The translations under genes were made by a program, and so were the position numbers. DNA of 64,000 bases from Phaseolus vulgaris. Lineage: Eukaryota > Streptophyta > Magnoliopsida > Fabales > Fabaceae. The notes under the pieces were generated by a model. It was not told the origin of the DNA. It did no database searches and was given only the letters and a program-made list of their open reading frames with translations. The DNA lies in assembly GCF_000499845.2 (NCBI RefSeq), contig NC_023750.2, positions 34,958,699 through 35,022,698 of the forward strand, written 5' to 3'. This document shows, piece after piece, positions 32,763 to 43,754 of the stretch (position 1 is the first letter of the stretch; every line of letters starts with the position of its first letter).

Positions 32763-33446
32763 TGATGGAGGAGGGCCCAAGCTCACCACACTATGAAAGA
32801 CAAGCTTCCAAGGCTAAGACCGTCTAGCTTATGAAGAGGAGCGTCTAGACTCAAAGAGGAGCGTCTAGCCTAAGATATGGAGTGTCTAGACCATGATAGG
32901 AGTGGCTACATAAGGAGCATCTAGAAGGACCGTCTAGCTCACCACACATGGATCAAGCTACGGTTTGGGAAAGCCTTGTAATTGGTACATGAAGGCCCAA
33001 TAGGGGTACTTAGTAGATAGGGTAGTGTAGAAAGCACATTTGAAGGAAACATTCTAGAATCTAGGGTTGTGTGGCCGGTCATTGCACATGGCACATGGCT
33101 TAGAATTTAGATTTAATTTTGGTTTTCTTTTCCTTAGAATTCAGCTTAACATTTACGTCCAAGATAGCCTATAAATAGGAAGGCTATCTCATTGTATTTT
33201 TTAAGTTTAATTGAGTAAGGTTATGCTGCCATTTTTGTGCACAAGCTTTACTTCTCCTAGAAATCTAGGCTCTAAACTTCAATCCTTTCACCTTCTCCCT
33301 TGAGCTGGCCGAACCACTCAAACACCATACTCATCATGCACCTACAAGGCCAACACAACTCCTAGGAGGGTCTTGATCATCTCACCCATTGCTTCCGCAC
33401 CTTATTTTCTACTTTGATTCAAGAAGAACACATGAAAATGCCATCA
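32763..33446 (+). repeat. Element B 5' LTR
   Basis: 684 bp. Contains tandem-like GAGGAGCGTCTAGAC motifs near 32835-32945, related to the region that codes the CR tail in CRM LTRs. Confidence 0.93.
33169..33178 (+). promoter_or_regulatory. TATA box in element B LTR
   Basis: CTATAAATAG in mid-LTR; repeated in the 3' LTR near 38638-38647. Confidence 0.55.
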
Positions 33447-33448
33447 TT

Positions 33449-33460
33449 TGGTATCAGAGC
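33449..33460 (+). other. Element B primer binding site
   Basis: TGGTATCAGAGC, complementary to initiator tRNA-Met, two bases after the LTR. Confidence 0.9.
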
Positions 33461-35311
33461 TTTTGGTTCTTCAAGATGAGTAGCTTGGTCTTTTAAATTT
33501 TCAGTTCTTCTTTATTTCATATTGTCATTTAAATTCCATACTTGTCTTGCTGTTTTTAATTTTTAAATTGTTCTTGGTGTGCTTATGGAAGATCCAACCA
33601 AAGCACAATTGCTCAATTGATCTTGAACAAATTCTGTGCAGCTTGTGATAGGATTCCTTACACCATTGAGTGGCTGTTTTCTTTTAGGAATTTGAGTCCT
33701 TATTGCTTTCTTAATTTTGCTTCATTTTATGCTTTGAGTCTTTATTTTCTGAATCTATAAATCTTGTGTCAAGTCATGTGAATCCATATTTGTCAACAAT
33801 TCTTAGTAGTCCTATTATTGGCTTGATTGTTTCTTGCTTTTGGGTCTCTTTAAATTGTTTGAATCTGCTGTTCTTTGCTCCTTTGGTGCCTTTTTAATTT
33901 TTAGTTTGAGTTCATATTGTGTTTAGATCATACACAATTCTATTTCACAAATTTCCATTGTGTCTAAACTTTGGTATCTTGCTGTTTTTGTTTCCAGTTT
34001 TCAGATTCCCCTGTTTACACCTTCTCTGTTTTGGCTGTTTTAACCCAGAAAAATATTTCCACCCATAGAAAAATTCTGATTTTCTGGAAAATGCAAGTTT
34101 AAAGTGTTATAGAAAAGACAAAAAAAGAATTAGGTCAAAAGAAGCAACAGAAAAAAAATGATAAATCTTACAAAATCAGAGTGCAAATCTTGAGCGCTCC
34201 AGCTGGCCTAACCGAACACCAATTTTGAAAAATTTATTACAAAAAAATGGTGCATCCGTTTTGAGTGAATCCAAAGCCAGATTTTATATAAGATCCGGAA
34301 TATCTTGCATAACAAATTTCAGAGCCAAATTCCAAAAATACAGATCAGCATAAATCGGGGAACAAACACGTTTTCTGGCCCACAACATTTTCCAGTGGTG
34401 CTGTTTTTTTTTTATTTGGTCATCTAATCTAGTGCTTTTCTTTAGGAATTCTTTTGGTGTGCCAACCTTTTATTGAGTACCTTTAATTGTTTGCTTTAAT
34501 TTCTTGAATCTCTTTCTAAGTTGTCATTTTATAAATCCTTTTGGTGGTACTGTTTTCTTTCAATTAAATTTATTTCTTGCTTTTGTTCCTTGACCTCTCT
34601 TTTTGGGTGCTGGAATTTAATTTCTCCCTTGGTGCTTATGTGCATGGAATTTGACTTGGTTTAAGGTTTAGCCCTTGTGAATAGGTGCTGGAAATTGGAG
34701 AATTAAAGCCAACATTCTAAGGAGGAGACAAAGCCAAAGCCGAAACAAGCTTTCTTGAAACAAACACTACAAACACTTAGGAGATCAACAATCAAGACAA
34801 CAAAGAAGTGCACTAACCAAAAGGAGGAACAACAAAGGGAGTTTTCTCTTATTTCCTTTGCAACTTGGTTTATTGTTAATTACCTTGTTAATTACGTTTA
34901 GACGGTGAGTGTGTCTTCAAGGGCTCAAAGTGTCCAAGAAGCCTCACCTAGGGCCGAATAGTATAGCATTTTTGCTTAGTAATTGTTACTTGTTTGTAAT
35001 TGCTTTTCTTTTGCTTTCATAGCTACGCTTTGCATGTTTAATTTTGTTTAAATTTTGTGCTAAACCGACTAGCTTTATTGCATAGTTAGCTTGCATTGTT
35101 TTCTTGCATTTATTTCTCAACTTATTTGTGTTTTAAGTGTTTCACTAAGAGAAAGTCTTGTGTGAAGATATTGGGGGATAGTTTTTGGCAAGGAAAAGGC
35201 TTGGTACTTAAGTAGTCCTTTGTGACTCACCTCCCTTACCTGGAAAACTACCTTCTTTAACTTCCCTAATCTTTCTCAAAGTAAAACGCCTAAATACACA
35301 AAGTTCTAGCC
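33461..35311 (+). other. Element B leader (about 1.85 kb)
   Basis: Non-coding; homologous to the other four leaders. The conserved block lies at 34904-34949. It ends with GACTCACCTCCCTTACCTGG before the Gag start. Confidence 0.75.
34904..34949 (+). promoter_or_regulatory. Conserved leader element (element B copy)
   Basis: GGTGAGTGTGTCTTCAAGGG to GCCTCACCT. It is conserved despite large divergence elsewhere in the leader. GGTGAG/CTCACC pairing and a donor-like GGTGAGT are both visible. Confidence 0.5.
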
Positions 35312-38263
35312 ATGTCTTCTTCTTCTCATTCTCCAAAGTCTATGGAAAGTGAAGTAAAATCTTTGAAAACCCTTTTAAAAGAGGTATCCCAAGCGGTACA
35401 ATTAATCTCTTTTAGACAATTGGAGAATGAAAACAAAATTAATGAGTTGGCTAGAGCTCAAGAAGAGAAATCCCAAAAATCTCAAAAATCCAAAAAAACG
35501 CTTACTCATGCATCTCAAAGTATTGAGTCTCTAGGGGAGGGCAGCCGTAGAATCAATGATTATTACCAACCACCCCCTAGAAGAACTAGACAAAGGGAGC
35601 AAGAGAGCCCAAAGGAAGTAATGGTAGACCTACCCCATTTCTATGGTAAGGAAGATGTAGAGGCCTACCTAGATTGGGAGATGAAAGTAGAGCAACTCTT
35701 TGCTTGCCATAGGGTGAGTGAAGAAAGGAAGGTACCCTTAGCAACCCTTAGTTTCCAAAGCAATGCCATGTATTGGTGGACCTCTTTAGAGAGAGACCGA
35801 CGTCTTCATAGGGAGCCTTCCATAGAATATTGGAATGACCTTAGGGGAGCCCTAAGACGTCGCCACATACCTTCCTACTACCATAGGGAGTTGATGGACA
35901 AGCTCCAAAGACTCCAACAAAAGAACCTAAGTGTGGAAGAGTATAGGCAGAAAATGGAGCTCTACATGATGAGAGCATCCATTAGAGAGGAAGAAACCAC
36001 CACCATATCTAGGTTTCTAAGTGGGCTCAACCTTGAGATAAGGGATAGAGTAGAACTATTACCCTACCAAGACTTGAATGATTTGGTTCAACTTTGCATT
36101 AAAGTTGAACAACAAAATTTGCGCAAAACTTCAAGTCTAAGGGTGGGTTCTTACTCCAACTCTTATCCCAAGAAAGACTTTAAAAGGGAGGGTAGTACAC
36201 CTAGAGACGAATCCAAAGAAACTACCAAACCCTTAGTGAAAGATGCCTCCACCCCATACATCCGTGCTAGGGACACCAAGTGCTTTAAATGTTTTGGAAG
36301 AGGGCATGTGCAAGCGCAATGTCCAAACCAAAGGGTTTTGTTTTTAAAAGGGAAAGATGAGTACACAAGTGGTGAGGATGAACCTAGTACTCAAGAAAAA
36401 GGGGAAGGAGAAAGGATAAATCCTTTGGAGGGGGACTTATTGATGATTCAAAGAATCCTCCACAATCAACCTAGTGCATCCAACGAGACACAACGAGAGA
36501 ACATTTTTCATACTAGATGCAATGTTTTAGAAAATATATGCTCTCTTATTGTGGATGGTGGGTCATGCTGCAATTGTTGTAGCACTAGATTGATTGAAAA
36601 ATTAAAACTACAAGTAGTTCCTCATCCAAAACCGTACAATTTACAATGGATCAATGAGGATGGAGAACTACGTGTAGACAAACAAGTGGAAATCGAGTTT
36701 TCTATAGGTAACTACAAAGACAATGTTTTATGTGATGTAGTACCTATGGAAGCTTGCCACATCTTATTAGGCAGACCATGGCAATTTGATAAGAAAACCT
36801 CGCATAATGGTCTAACTAACGAGATTTCTTTCATCCACAAGCACAAAAGATTTGTACTTAGCCCTTTACCACATTCCCAAGTGGTAAAAGACCAAATACA
36901 AATGAAACACAAAAGGGATGAAGAAAAAATAGAAAAAGAGAAAAATTTTGGGAAACAAAAGGCGTGGGAGAATAGTGTTCCTTCCCACAAGGTCATTCAA
37001 CAAGTCAAGCACAATACCTTTACAAACATGCTTCTTGTTGAACAACCTAGCCTTTCCTATTGTAAAGGAACACTTGCAAGCATGAGCACAAAAGAAAAGT
37101 CTTTAAAAGAAGCTTGCATAGATCAAGACTATTTCTCCAATGTGTTACGATATCCCCAAAAGAATGACAAGTTATCTATAAGCACCTACCAATTTTTGTA
37201 TGAAGTAGTGCCTAGAACAACTTGCCATGTCTTATTGAGACAACCATTGCAAAATGTACAAATTTTCATAAACAATGGTTGTACCAACGAGACTCTCTTT
37301 GCACATAAGAGAAAAAGTCTACAAGAAGGAGAACTCATGGGGCAAATGAGAATTGATGAAACTCTAGAGCTTTTAAGAGGAAAACTTTTGTCACCCATGA
37401 GAAAAGAGGTTCAAAGACATTACTTTAGGTACAACTCTTGTTTTCAAACTACACCTAAAGCAAAGTCTCAAGAACTCTATACTCCTTCACCTTTTGTAAA
37501 AGATACTTGGGAAGACACACATTTCATATTAGAGCTTCCTAGGACAACAAAAGGTCTTGATTCTTTCTTCATGGAAGTGGATAAACTCTTCTTAAGAAAA
37601 GTGACAAGCCTCCATGATTTATTTTCAAAAATAAGGGATAGAGCTCCAAAATTTGAAAACATAGCTCTCCCTTCTATGCTTCACGAAATCATGAGGGACA
37701 CCCACAATTCTTGGGATGAGAATCCTTTTCCTTTTATACATGCATACAATGGAGTAGTCCACAAGATTACTCATATCTCTCCATTTGAAGTTGTATGTGA
37801 ACATAGTCCTCTTGCCTTTTTAAAGTTGTCACCATTTCCTAAAGGTATTATGCCTAAGGAAAAAGTAACTACTTTTGAAAATTTTAGACAATATAAGAGG
37901 ATTAGAGGGCACCTACAACCCTCAAAAGGGAGATATTGTGAGAAGTTGGCCAACACAAGAGAAAAACAAGAATGGCAACTTCACACAATTATCTGTTTTC
38001 CAAAGGCTCACCCTAACTCCTTTGCTTTGTTTCAGGATTCTAATAGATTGACATTTGATCCGGGAGGATACATCTTGACGAAGCAAGAGGCTGCTATCCG
38101 AGATCAAGAATGCACATCTGAGGATAGATCTTCTCATGAAGGAGGAGATGATGGACACCATCCAGCCACAACCATCCCCCAAGCAAAAGCCTTGGATTTG
38201 AGGACAAATCCTTTTCAAGAGGGAGGGGATGATGGAGGAGGGCCCAAGCTCACCACACTATGA
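35312..38263 (+). CDS. Element B polyprotein: Gag, protease, ex-protease repeat, ex-integrase (983 aa)
   Basis: Uninterrupted frame starting MSSSSHSPKSMESEVKSLKT. Gag core at about 100-300 (LDWEMKVEQLFACHRVSEER, AMYWWTSLERDRRLHREPSI). Zinc knuckle CFKCFGRGHVQAQC near 323. Protease site LIVDGGSCCNCC near 412, with DGG for DSG, then DVVPMEACHILLGRPWQFD near 475. A second, worn version (EVVPRTTCHVLLRQPLQN) follows near 630. About 670-860 is an integrase relic: MGQMRIDETLELLRGKLLSP and LPRTTKGLDSFFMEVD. The first catalytic Asp is replaced (EDTHFIL), the Glu region is deleted and three of four zinc ligands are changed; the second Asp (RDRAPKF) remains. RT and RNase H are missing. The tail FDPGGYILTKQEAAIRDQ matches A and C, and the frame runs about 34 bases into the 3' LTR. 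It could supply Gag and perhaps protease in trans. Confidence 0.85.
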   Translation: MSSSSHSPKSMESEVKSLKTLLKEVSQAVQLISFRQLENENKINELARAQEEKSQKSQKSKKTLTHASQSIESLGEGSRRINDYYQPPPRRTRQREQESPKEVMVDLPHFYGKEDVEAYLDWEMKVEQLFACHRVSEERKVPLATLSFQSNAMYWWTSLERDRRLHREPSIEYWNDLRGALRRRHIPSYYHRELMDKLQRLQQKNLSVEEYRQKMELYMMRASIREEETTTISRFLSGLNLEIRDRVELLPYQDLNDLVQLCIKVEQQNLRKTSSLRVGSYSNSYPKKDFKREGSTPRDESKETTKPLVKDASTPYIRARDTKCFKCFGRGHVQAQCPNQRVLFLKGKDEYTSGEDEPSTQEKGEGERINPLEGDLLMIQRILHNQPSASNETQRENIFHTRCNVLENICSLIVDGGSCCNCCSTRLIEKLKLQVVPHPKPYNLQWINEDGELRVDKQVEIEFSIGNYKDNVLCDVVPMEACHILLGRPWQFDKKTSHNGLTNEISFIHKHKRFVLSPLPHSQVVKDQIQMKHKRDEEKIEKEKNFGKQKAWENSVPSHKVIQQVKHNTFTNMLLVEQPSLSYCKGTLASMSTKEKSLKEACIDQDYFSNVLRYPQKNDKLSISTYQFLYEVVPRTTCHVLLRQPLQNVQIFINNGCTNETLFAHKRKSLQEGELMGQMRIDETLELLRGKLLSPMRKEVQRHYFRYNSCFQTTPKAKSQELYTPSPFVKDTWEDTHFILELPRTTKGLDSFFMEVDKLFLRKVTSLHDLFSKIRDRAPKFENIALPSMLHEIMRDTHNSWDENPFPFIHAYNGVVHKITHISPFEVVCEHSPLAFLKLSPFPKGIMPKEKVTTFENFRQYKRIRGHLQPSKGRYCEKLANTREKQEWQLHTIICFPKAHPNSFALFQDSNRLTFDPGGYILTKQEAAIRDQECTSEDRSSHEGGDDGHHPATTIPQAKALDLRTNPFQEGGDDGGGPKLTTL
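38216..38229 (+). other. Element B polypurine tract
   Basis: CAAGAGGGAGGGGA directly before the 3' LTR. Confidence 0.88.
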
Positions 38264-38914
38264 AAGACAAGCTTCCAAGGCTAAGACCGTCTAGCTTATG
38301 AAGAGGAGCGTCTAGACTCAAAGAGGAGCGTCTAGCCTAAGATATGGAGTGTCTAGACCATGATAAGGAGTGGCTACATAAGGAGCATCTAGAAGGACCG
38401 TCTAGCTCACCACACATGGATCAAGCTACGGTTTGGGAAAGCCTTGTAATTGGTACATGAAGGCCCAATAGGGGTACTTAGTAGATAGGGTAGTGTAGAA
38501 AGCACATTTGAAGGAAACATTCTAGAATCTAGGGTTGTGTGGCCGGTCATTGCACATGGCACATGGCTTAGAATTTAGATTTAATTTTGGTTTTCTTTTC
38601 CTTAGAATTCAGCTTAACATTTACGTCCAAGATAGCCTATAAATAGGAAGGCTATCTCATTGTATTTTTTAAGTTTAATTGAGTAAGGTTATGCTGCCAT
38701 TTTTGTGCACAAGCTTTACTTCTCCTAGAAATCTAGGCTCTAAACTTCAATCCTTTCACCTTCTCCCTTGAGCTGGCCGAACCACTCAAACACCATACTC
38801 ATCATGCACCTACAAGGCCAACACAACTCCTAGGAGGGTCTTGATCATCTCACCCATTGCTTCCGCACCTTATTTTCTACTTTGATTCAAGAAGAACACA
38901 TGAAAATGCCATCA
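38230..38914 (+). repeat. Element B 3' LTR
   Basis: 685 bp, one base longer than the 5' copy (an extra A in CATGATAAGGAG). TGATGG to CCATCA. Confidence 0.93.
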
Positions 38915-39456
38915 TTGGTGCTTCCTTTCTTGTATTTGATTACATAAGGAAATTGTTCAAGAAATTCCATCCATTTAGCATGTCTCTTGTTAAGCTTCTG
39001 TTAGCCCTTTAAATATTTTAAAGACTCGTGATCATTATGGATGACAAATTCTTTGGACACAAGATAGTGTTCCCAAGTCTTTAGGGCTCGCACAAGTGCA
39101 TAGAGCTCTTTGTCATAGGTGGGATAGTTGAGGGTGGCACCATGGAGTTTTTCACTTAAATATGCAATGGGATGCCCACCTTGCAACAATACCGCACCTA
39201 TGCCTACCCCCGATGCATCACATTCTATCTCAAAAGTTTTGGAAAATTTTGGGAGAGATAGAATTGGTGTATTGGTGAGTTGAGCTTTTAGCCTTTGGAA
39301 GGCTTGCTCATGCTTTTCATTCCAACAAAATGCCACATCTTTTTTAACAAGTTCATTCAAAGGAGAAGCTAGACTAGAAAAATTATGCACAAACCTTCTA
39401 TAGAAGCTAGCTAACCCATGAAAACTTCTTACATCACTTACATTTTGTGGAGTGGG
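38915..39456 (-). pseudogene. CRM-2 RNase H segment
   Basis: Between elements B and C. Reads [40 protein letters not shown] and [20 protein letters not shown]; the last Asp block follows across element B. A stop near 39001-39003 lies after LKYLKG. Its frame runs on from the RT segment at 44621 once element C is removed. Confidence 0.9.
39452..39456. repeat. Target duplication GTGGG of element C
   Basis: GTGGG at 39452-39456 is repeated at 44621-44625. The intact CRM-1 copy has one GTGGG at the matching place (GGAGTGGGCCACTC). Confidence 0.92.
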
Positions 39457-40155
39457 TGATGGAAGAGGCCCAAGCACAAGCCCACGTGCAAGCCCACCAA
39501 AGGGTAGATTTGGGCCAACCATAGAGTTATGGCCAAGAGGATCCAAGAAGACGTTCTTTTACATGTTCAAATGCCATAAACTCTAGTGTAGAGTAGACTT
39601 TAATTTCTTGTCAAAATTAGCATAGGAACTTTATTTGTAATTTTCTTAGAATTAATTTTGGCACCTAAAACACCAACCTAGGTAAACTTAGAGTTTCTAA
39701 AAAAACCTCTAAATTTACCAAGGCCGGTCTAGAAAGCCCATGGAGGGGGTGAGCATAAAAACTAGACACACCCCTCCCCATGTGCTCATTTGTGCACCCA
39801 TGTGCCATGTGCACCTGTGTGCTTCACATTTACATTTCATTTGGCTAGCATTAGGGTTGCATTATGGTCCTCCTTAGCCTATAAAAGGAGGAGCCTACAC
39901 CTTGTATTTTCCAAGTTTATTGTGAGTAAAGTTATGCTGCCATTTTGTGCCAAGCTTTGCTTCTCCCTAGAACTCTAGGCTCTAAACTTCACATCCTTCA
40001 CCTTTCCTTGGGCTGGCCGAACCTCCCTATGTTCATACCTATCATGCACCTTCAAGATCAACATCACTCTTAGGAGGATCTTGCACACACACCTCCATAG
40101 CTTCCGCACCATTTTCTTACATGATTCAAGAAGACGTTCATGAAATTTGCCATCA
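39457..40155 (+). repeat. Element C 5' LTR
   Basis: 699 bp, TGATGG to CCATCA. TATA box CTATAAAAGG at 39879-39888. Confidence 0.93.
39879..39888 (+). promoter_or_regulatory. TATA box in element C 5' LTR
   Basis: CTATAAAAGG, followed by GAGGAGCCTACACC; the same context occurs in element A. Confidence 0.55.
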
Positions 40156-40157
40156 TT

Positions 40158-40169
40158 TGGTATCAGAGC
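40158..40169 (+). other. Element C primer binding site
   Basis: TGGTATCAGAGC, the standard initiator tRNA-Met site, two bases after the LTR. Confidence 0.9.
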
Positions 40170-42017
40170 TTGGGTTCTTCAAGATGAGTTGCTTTTGGTC
40201 TTTTCATTTCTAGTTCTTCTTTATTTCATGTTGTTCATCTTATTTCCATAATTGTCTTGCTGTTTTTTTTTTTTGCATTTTAATTTGTTTTGGTGTGCTA
40301 TTTGGAAGATCCAACCGCAGCACTTTTGTTCAGTTGATCTTGAACAAGTTCTTGTGCAAATTGTGATAGGATTCCATACACCTTGAGTTGTTGTTTTTCT
40401 TTTAGTAATTTGAGTCTTTATTGCTTACTTATTTTGGTTCATATTATGCTTTTGAGTCTTTAATTTCTGAATCCATATATGTTTTGCCAAGTCATGTTCA
40501 TCCACAATGTCAACAATTCTTAGTAGTCCTTTATTTGGCTTGATTGTTTCTTGATTTTGGGTATCTTTAATTGCTTTGAATCTTCTGTTCTTTGATCTTT
40601 TGGTGCCTTTTTAATTTTAGTTTGAGTTCTTATTTGTGTTTAGATCCTACACATTCTATTTCACAAATTCTATTGTGTTTAAATTTTGGTATCTTGCTGT
40701 TTTTGTTTCCAGTTTCCAGAATCCCCTGTTTCAAATTTTCTGTGCTGGATGTTTTGTTCCAGAAAAATATTTTCACTCATAGGAAAATTTTGATTCTCTG
40801 GAATATGCAATTTTGAAGTGTTATAGAAAGGACAAAAAAAGAATTAGTCCAAAAGAATCAACAGAAAAAAAATGATAAATCTTTTAAAATCAGTGTGCAA
40901 ATTTGAGGCGCTACAGCTGGCGTAACTGAACACCAAAATTGCAAAATTTATTAAAAAAAATTGGTGCATGCGTTTTGAGTGATTCCAAATCCAGATTTTA
41001 GCTAAGATCTTGAATATCTTGCATATTAAATTTCAGAATCATATCTTAAAAACACAGCTCAGCATAAATTGGGGAAAAACACGTTTCTGGACCACAACAT
41101 TTTCCAGTGGTGCTGTTTTTTTATTTGGTCATCTAATTCTAGTGCTATTCTTAGGATTCTTTTGTGTGCCTACCTTTATTTTGGTACCTTTTATTTGCTT
41201 GCTTAATATTTCTTGGACCTCTTTCTAGTTGTCATAATCTAACCCCTTTTGGTGGTACTGTTTTATTCAATTAAATTGTTTCTTGCTTTTGTTCTTTGAC
41301 CTCTAATTTGGTGCTGGAATTTATTTCTCCTTTGGTGCTTAATTGAATGAAAACTTGACTTGGGTAAGGTCTAGTCTTTTGATAGGTTCTGGAATTGGAG
41401 AATTAAAACCTTCATTCTAAGGGGAAACAAAGCCAAGGCCGAAACAAGCTTTCTTGAAAAAACACTACAAACACTTGGAGGGCCAATAAGCAAAGACAAC
41501 AAGGAAGTGCATTTAGCAAAAAGTGGATCAACAAAGGGAGTTTTTCTTAATTTCCTTGCAACTTAATTTGTGTTAATTACTTCTTAATTACGATTTAGAC
41601 GGTGAGTGTGTCTTCAAGGGCTCCAAGTGTCCAAGAAGCCTCACCTAGGGCCGACTAGTATAGAACTCTTTAATTAGCAATTGTTAATTGTTCTTAGTTG
41701 TTTCTATATTGCTTAATTAGTAACGCTTTGTATGTGTGGTTGTTTTAAGTTTTGTTAAAAACCGTCTAGCTTTGTTAATTAGTTAGCATGCATTGTTTTC
41801 TTGCATTAAAATCTGATTTCTCAACTTAATTGTGTTCCAAGTGGTTTACTAAGAGAAAGCTTTGTGTGAAGACATTGAGGGATAGTTTTTGGCTAAGGCA
41901 AAGGCTTGGTATTTAAGTAGTCCACTGTGACTCACCTCCCTTACCTGGAAGACTACCTTCTTTGACTTCCCTAAATTTTTCTCAAGGTAAAATACTTCTA
42001 CACACAAAGTTTTAGTC
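40170..42017 (+). other. Element C leader (about 1.85 kb)
   Basis: Non-coding; homologous to the other family leaders, with the conserved block at 41601-41646. Confidence 0.75.
41601..41646 (+). promoter_or_regulatory. Conserved leader element (element C copy)
   Basis: GGTGAGTGTGTCTTCAAGGG through AAGCCTCACC, preceded by TTTAGAC and followed by TAGGGCCGACTAG, as in the other copies. Confidence 0.5.
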
Positions 42018-43754
42018 ATGTCTTCTCACTCCTCTAAATCTCTTAAAAGTGAGGTGAAATCCTTGAAATCTCTTTTGAAGCAACTTACTAAGGATATTCA
42101 ATCAATTTCATCTAAACAATTGAAGAATGAGATCAAAACTAATGAATTGACTAAAGCAAAGAATGAGAAGTCTCAATTTTCAAAAAAATTACATTCTCAT
42201 GCATCTAGCTCTAAACATCATGATTATCTTGGGGAAGAAAGTCTTAGGAAAAATTAATATCATCAACAATTCTCTAGGAGAGCTAGGAAAGAGAGACAAG
42301 AAAACCTAACCAAGCATATCTCTCACACTCAAGCTAGAGAAATTCCATGTTTAGAATACCTTGGCAATGATCAATTAGCATCTCAATGTTTCAATGAAAG
42401 ATCTATGATCTTAAGGGACAAAGATGAGAATAGTAGCCAAGAAAAAGAAGCTAGTGAGAGTGAAGAAAATGTAAAAATAGAAAAGCAAGAGAAAACCCTT
42501 GGGAAACAAAAGGCGTGGGAGAAGAGTGTTCCTTCCCACAAGGTCATTCAACAAGAAGGAAAAGTTGAAAATACATTTGAAAATATACCTCTTGTTGAAC
42601 AACCTAGCCTTACCTTTTGTAAAGGAACACTTGTAAGCCTAGAAAAAAAAGAAGAATCCTTAAAAAAGGCTTGCATAGATAAAAATATAGTAGATTATTT
42701 TACATACATGCCAAGATATCACCAAGTGAAGGTCAAGTCATCTATAGGCATCTACAAAGACAATTTTTTATGTGAAGTAGTGCCTAAAGAAACTTGTCAT
42801 GTCTTATGGAGACAACCTTTGGAACGAATTGAAATTTCCATGAACAAAGGTTGTATCAACGAGACTACCTTCACACATAAAAGAGAAATTCTTCATGAAG
42901 GAGAACTCATGGGTCAAATTAGAGTTGATAAAACTCTAGAGCTTTTAAAAGGAAAATTATTGTCCCCCATGCGAAAAGATGTTCAAAGACATTACCCTAG
43001 ATACATTCCGTGTTTTAAAAATACATCTAAGGCGATGTCTCATGAACTCTATACTCCTTCACCTTTTGCAAATGATCCTTGGGAAGACATAAGCCTAAAT
43101 TTCATATTAGATCTTCCTAGGACAACAAAAGGTTTTGATTCCATTTTCATGGACATGGATAAACTCTTCCTTAAAGAAGTGACAAGTCTTCATGATTTCT
43201 CTTCAAACTTAGTGTTGGATAGAGCTCCAAAATTTGAAAACCATCATTTGAGGATTCTCTTGGAAAAACTTGCAACTAAGTTGTCCTTTTCAAATTCTTA
43301 TCATCCTCAAAAGAATGGTCAAAATAAAATTGAAAACATAGCTCTTGTTACTATGCCTAGAGAAATCATTAAAGACAACCACAATTCTTGGGATGAGTAT
43401 CCTTTTTCTATTGAGCATGCATACAATAGAGTAGTCCACAAGACTACTAATATTTCTACATTTGAAGTTGTATGTGAACATAGTCCTCTTTCTCTTTTTG
43501 CGTTGTTACCACTTCCTAAAGGAATTATGCCTAAGGAACAAGTAACCACTATTGAAAATTTTACAAAGCATGAGAGGATTAGAGAACACATGCAACCATC
43601 AAAAGAGAAATATTGTAAAAAGTTGCCAAAAACAAAAGAAAAACAAAAATGGAAACTTCATAAAATTGATTTGTATATAACTGCTTCAACTAACTCATGT
43701 GCTTTATTTGATAATTCCCCTAGGTGGACGTTTGATCCGGGAGGGCAAGCATAG
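42018..43754 (+). pseudogene. Element C chimeric Gag-N / ex-integrase protein with one stop
   Basis: The frame starts MSSHSSKSLKSEVKSLKSLL. A single TAA at 42255-42257 (codon 80) interrupts it; the same frame then runs on to 43754, for 578 codons in total. It lacks most of Gag, the CCHC knuckle, true protease, RT and RNase H. It keeps the module of A and B: IGIYKDNFLCEVVPKETCHV, then MGQIRVDKTLELLKGK and the LPRTTKGFDSIFMDMDKLF block. The first catalytic Asp is Asn (ISLNFIL), the second remains (LDRAPKF) and the Glu is Lys (NGQNKIEN). It ends WTFDPGGQA, slightly earlier than in A. Confidence 0.8.

Larger units (their letters stand above)
32763..38914 (+). mobile_element. Element B: young non-autonomous CRM-related retrotransposon with intact gag
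   Basis: A 6152-bp element with LTRs 32763-33446 and 38230-38914 (684 and 685 bp) that by eye differ by one single-base indel. It is therefore the youngest insertion in the window. It has a standard primer site, leader, one uninterrupted 983-codon frame and a purine tract, but no RT or RNase H. It sits in the integrase/RNase H junction of CRM-2, in the opposite orientation. Confidence 0.93.

Noticed and set aside
32835..32945. CRISPR-like array from repeated GCGTCTAG motifs
   Set aside because: Irregular spacing, in an LTR of a plant retroelement; it corresponds to the CR-tail coding repeats.
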